DNA from: Hyperoplus lanceolatus
Taxonomy: Eukaryota > Chordata > Actinopteri > Uranoscopiformes > Ammodytidae
Reading direction: 5' to 3'
Length of the DNA stretch: 64,000 nucleotides
Assembly (NCBI GenBank): GCA_026929865.2
Contig: CM049400.1
Location: forward strand, 28,967,501 to 29,031,500
The position numbers and the translations under genes are program-made. The notes beneath the pieces were generated by a model that saw only the letters and a program-made list of their open reading frames with translations, was not told where the DNA came from and did not search any database. Of the stretch, positions 59,860-64,000 are shown piece by piece; the first letter of the stretch is position 1, and the number at the start of each line of letters is the position of its first letter.

Positions 59860-62560
59860 AAAGAGACAGAGACACAACAATACAACACTAACTGAGGAAA
59901 TCCTGATACTAGATATTTACTTGCTGAATAATATTATTTTAAATTGATGCAACTCACACACACACACACCGTGATATACTGTACATCAAATATGTGAACT
60001 TTAGTTAGCTCCAAACACAGCTGTTTGTGTAGCCTACACACTGATACAGCGGTCATTGTATTCCACGTTGTAATTTAATGACTCCATCTAGCTATTTATG
60101 TTTCCGGCTCACGCTGTGACGATGTATACCACATACTGTATACTCTGGGGACCTCAGAGATGAATCAAAACAGGCAGGATGTTATTATTCACAATATATA
60201 CAAACATTGTAGAATTGCATTCACAAAATCCTAAGCCTTAGTTAGTCGTTTAAAATGCATTTCCGCTCAATGCATCACCAGTTTGGATTGTTTGTAGATG
60301 ATTTTGATTAACATCGACTATGCACCTGGAATTTAATGGGGATTTCTAAGTTTGCTACATCTCTTTCAAACTTCTACCTTCCGTGAATCGTGTGACACTT
60401 TCTGATGTTCGGGACGGTTCTAAAACACCATCATTGTGACGCATGCCGAATGTACTCTACACAGAGGGCCCTCACCAACCACATATTATTTGTGCACGCT
60501 ACGCAGTGTGTAGCTGAAGTACATTCTCTCTTATTGATGTGTGTTTGATGCTGCAGCCGTCAGTGGAGTCTCAGTTGTTTATACATCTGTGCGTTGCGTT
60601 TGCCTTGTTGATGCGTTCCTATGCGGTTGAAGTGGAGTTTTTAATTCATTTCCGTAGCATAACGATGCTTGTTGCACCTGCTGCTGTCCCTAGCCTTTTT
60701 TATATAGTGTCGTTTGAATTGTTGGAGTTTTGAGTCTCTTCTGGTTTACACCACTGAGCCACAATTCCACTGTTTTGGGGATTTAAATTAATTTCTTTCT
60801 TTCTTTTCAGAAGATATTTCACTCAATATTTTTGGTTTATCTTTAAATGTAATTTAACATTATGCTGTATGTCATCATTTAGCATATGTCTGTATAAACT
60901 ACAGTGTATACAGTATGAGAATCTGACATGTCAGAGCCACTTTTTGAAAAGCATCACTGGAATCATCCACCAGAATCTAAACGCTTAAAAATAGATCACA
61001 CCAACTTCTTCAACACCTTAAAAAATCGAACACGTCGGTGTTATTTTTGCCCCTCGGCGACAACCCGTGTATTGTGAGCTGCTGTTCTCTGCAGGAGAAA
61101 CTATACAAACTTTTTTTGCTGCCACCTTTAAAGCCTTCAGAGAGGGCTAGCTTCTGTTACACAAAAGGAATAGATTGTTGGTCGGGCCTAGCACTTCAAT
61201 AGCTTCTATTGAAGTCTTCTACTTCATCTGGTTTACACACATCCAAAGCGTCTTTTTTAAGGTGTGTTTTCAACAACGGCTCCCCAACTGTTATAGAAAC
61301 CCTTCTAAAAAGCACTAAACCACTCCAAGAGAGATCTGTGGAAATGACGAAAGGACCCTTTTGAGAAATTAGGTCTCGTACTTTTCTGAAGCTAAAAAGA
61401 CAACGCTACACTTTTTCGACAGACTTTTACCATGCCTACATGAAAAAAATAAAATAATTTTATTAGTTGAGGAGAGAGAGAAATATCTACGGAAATAGAA
61501 ATGGCCAACTGAAGAAGGTATAGCAACACAATGAAGGATCTACTGAGAGAAAGGAGAAAGTGTTAGATGGCATACTCTTTTAAAAGAAAAAATATATGAG
61601 GGGAGAGAGCGGGGAAGAAAAAACGAGAGAGAGGCTGCTGATGAAGTGAATGACAGAGGGAAGGGGGAGAAATGTAAGGATGATAAAGAGATGGCACAAC
61701 TAGAAGCAATTCTCACTGTCCCTCCTTCCCTCCCACTCCCACTCTCATTATCACTGTGTTCTAGCCCGATTCTCTCAAAGTGTCAGGCTGCAGACAGGAT
61801 GTGGCTGTTGTTGTCAAGATTATTTGTGCATGTGAGGCGCAGTTAGAGGGAGGTGGGTATATCTCGCATTCGGGCAGAAAAATAAACATCTGTCAATCAG
61901 TCCGTCGGGAGAGGTGTGTGAAAATAAAAATGAGTGCACACATAAACAACAAACGGGTGTGCATCCTGTGTTTACCTAACGATGCAGGTTGTGTGAACAG
62001 TAAACAAGAGAGCAAATGAAAAAAAACTCCACCACGCTGATGAAGGTGAGCACAAGGTGTATGAGTGCAGGTGAGGATGAGGCATATGTCTAGAACTGGT
62101 CTGCGCACTACATTATCATGGGTAATGCTTTGTCATAAAATGTTTTCAAATGAGGCGATCTTACCCGAATATGTATAAAGTTATAACCTGGCCAAATTGT
62201 GAAAATTTCAGTATTGGAGTTAAGCAATAAAGACACATCTTCAGAAATAAGTGAAAGTAAATGAGAATATCAATAACTGTCTTCAGAGGATATTATTAGG
62301 CTGCTAACGCATCATGAACATAGTTATTTACTGCTACATATGGTTTTTACATATCATTTATTATTGGTCATGTATAAGTAAGCACGATTAGCCATAGATA
62401 TTCTGTATATAATTATTTACTTATTGTTAAATCTAAGAATTCCATAGTACACACACTTACTAGCCAGCAAATTACATCTTAAAATATAGAAATAAATATA
62501 CAACTGCAGTCCTAATTAAGACAATCCCATGTTACTTAACACTGTGTTTCAATTAAACTG
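59860..62560. other. Unannotated background, no gene seen
   Basis: Short frames only. A polypyrimidine patch (CCCTCCTTCCCTCCCACTCC) at 61718-61745 precedes TTCTAG, which resembles a splice acceptor, but no convincing exon follows. Confidence 0.4.
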
Positions 62561-62564
62561 ATAA

Positions 62565-62591
62565 AAGAAAAAAGAAAAGAAAAGAAAAGAA
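62565..62591. repeat. (AAAAG)n simple repeat
   Basis: About five AAAAG pentamers in tandem, slightly interrupted at the left. Confidence 0.9.
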
Positions 62592-62594
62592 GCC

Positions 62595-64000
62595 ATTAGC
62601 ACTCAATGGAGAGTCTGCACCGAGTCCCAGATTTGATCTCGGCCGCGTCCCTGATGGAAAAGAGAGCAATTTAACTTTTAACAACAATGTGTTTTGAAAG
62701 CATGAAAAATAAAAAGCAGACAAACGAGTGGAAGTGAAGGAGGTGATGGGATGCCAGACTAGGCAAGTGGAATAATTGACTCAAACATTATTTTAAGCTT
62801 AGCCCTTACCAGCCATTTCTATCTTTTAAATTGCATCTTCAGACAGTTTTTACAATAACCCCTTTACTCTATTCTTAATTTATGTATTTCCTCTGTAGCA
62901 TTAGCTGTATTTACTTTTCATCTTCAGTATAATGAGTTCTTCCTCTAAATACTGCTCTCTGAATGTTTAGATTTCTGGGTTTTTATACGCAAAAGCACAT
63001 TTTGAAAATTGTTTACCTCACTAATAGATTTACCTACGTGACCCTTTTTTCTCTAATGTCTCATAAATAAGAAAAGAAAATATTGTCTCCACTTGCGTAT
63101 TCATAAGGTGGTATGAAATTATGCATATCAGCAGGTTCTTTTTGCAGAAAGTCATTAAAAAAAATACACACTTCTCCACACTGCTATGCCCCTTGCTAAA
63201 AAACTTTACACTGGACCGGAACACTATCTTATGCCAAATTGATCCTCCTCACAGCATAAAATTGCTCTACTCAATCTAGCATGGCCTTTAGCTATGGATG
63301 TTATAGCATCAACAATATGGTGCATACGGATGGCACCTCAACCATGCTCTTCATAAGACCGCCGATTGCTGGCTTCTTATTACTTGGTTTCATATTGATT
63401 TCATGGCATGTCAGCACATGTGATTGTGATTCAGGGGCAGTCACACAAGTGCTGTATCAACAGTTTTCACTCCTCTTCTGACCCTGTAAGACTCCAAAGT
63501 GTCCTTGGGTCAGCATTGTAACATTAACTTAAGTTTACAGCCGTCGTTATCTCAGATTAATGACGGTGAATGTCAAGCAGGGACATATGGAAGGGATATC
63601 ATAGCTCACACTAGTGTTACACGGACTCTACTGACTTGAAAAAGACCCTGTGATGAACTTGCAATGCAATGAAGGGCAATGCTCAGTCTGTATGCTACTT
63701 AACTTGTGGGCATGTGTAATGGTAAAGCACTCAGCAGCTAAAGAGACCAAAAAAAGAGCTATAGGATATTTTTATATTGAACTCACATCCTCGGCAACTC
63801 CAAATTAATGTAGATGTTGCTCTGCCTATGCTGCATGTGTAAATGGTCGACCGAATGCTAAACAAGTTCACCATGGGGCTTTTATACGATGTTGACAATA
63901 TATCAGTGTTGCGTTTATAGCTTCTTCTGCTATCCTGAAATGGCAAGAAAAAAAAAAAAAACTCAATTGATTCTGCTTTAGAAATCGTCTTCCCTCAGAC
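62595..64000. other. Unannotated background, no gene seen
   Basis: Short frames only up to the window edge; an A-run of about 13 bp at 63949-63961 is the only simple repeat. Confidence 0.5.

Noticed and set aside
60960..61440. Weakly protein-like minus-strand text in two alternating frames
   Set aside because: Several stops and frame changes, and no motif I could tie to a family. A decayed mobile-element gene is conceivable but unsupported.

Overview
The window is animal, almost certainly ray-finned fish, nuclear DNA. Supporting signs are an AT-rich background with long CA/TG, CT and TCTA microsatellites, Tc1-type DNA transposons with long terminal inverted repeats (TIRs), tRNA-headed SINEs, fragments of fish-type LINEs, and hAT and piggyBac elements with intact target-site duplications (TSDs). 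The SINE and LINE types suggest a percomorph; that part rests on recalled family resemblance. There are no operons, prokaryotic genes or CRISPR arrays, and I could not support a single host protein-coding exon, rRNA or functional tRNA. The window is best read as an intergenic or intronic stretch whose recognisable content is mobile DNA.

Layout. 1-6.8 kb: background with a degraded tRNA-type SINE (1.95-2.17 kb), an L2-like LINE tail (3.88-4.39 kb) and microsatellites. 6.9-8.4 kb: a 1.48 kb non-autonomous hAT-like element with an 8-bp TSD. 8.7-11.0 kb: an L2-like RT scrap, then a 5'-truncated LINE on the minus strand with a nearly continuous reverse transcriptase frame. 11.2-13.8 kb: a three-level nest, with a LINE 3' end inside a pogo-like TIR element inside a 2.59 kb hAT-like element that has a perfect 8-bp TSD. 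16.0-17.6 kb: a complete Tc1 element whose transposase carries one nonsense codon. 20.7-24.4 kb: a second degraded SINE and a short TIR element. 28.7-29.4 kb: a 667-bp TIR element with an internal 40-bp minisatellite. 30.7-31.9 kb: a piggyBac-like element that still encodes the transposase's C-terminal cysteine-rich finger. 32.9-34.6 kb: degenerate retroelement remains. 40.0 and 57.5 kb: two copies of one tRNA-headed SINE, each with a perfect TSD. 47.4-48.1 kb: a second 5'-truncated copy of the 9-11 kb LINE family. 58.3-59.8 kb: a second Tc1 copy, minus strand, with an uninterrupted 342-codon transposase but a truncated 3' TIR. The remaining stretches (17.6-20.7, 24.4-28.3, 34.6-40.0, 40.2-47.3, 48.2-55.3 and 59.9-64 kb) hold nothing I can identify as genes; some may be conserved regulatory DNA, which cannot be judged from one sequence.

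The sequences do not form a pathway. Their relations are of ancestry and parasitism: non-autonomous hAT, pogo-like and SINE copies depend on proteins encoded elsewhere, and the only uninterrupted transposase frame belongs to a Tc1 copy that has lost part of one terminus. I found no previously undescribed system. The most useful leads are the nested insertion, the self-derived repeats inside two TIR elements, and a stem with compensatory changes in the LINE 3' UTR.
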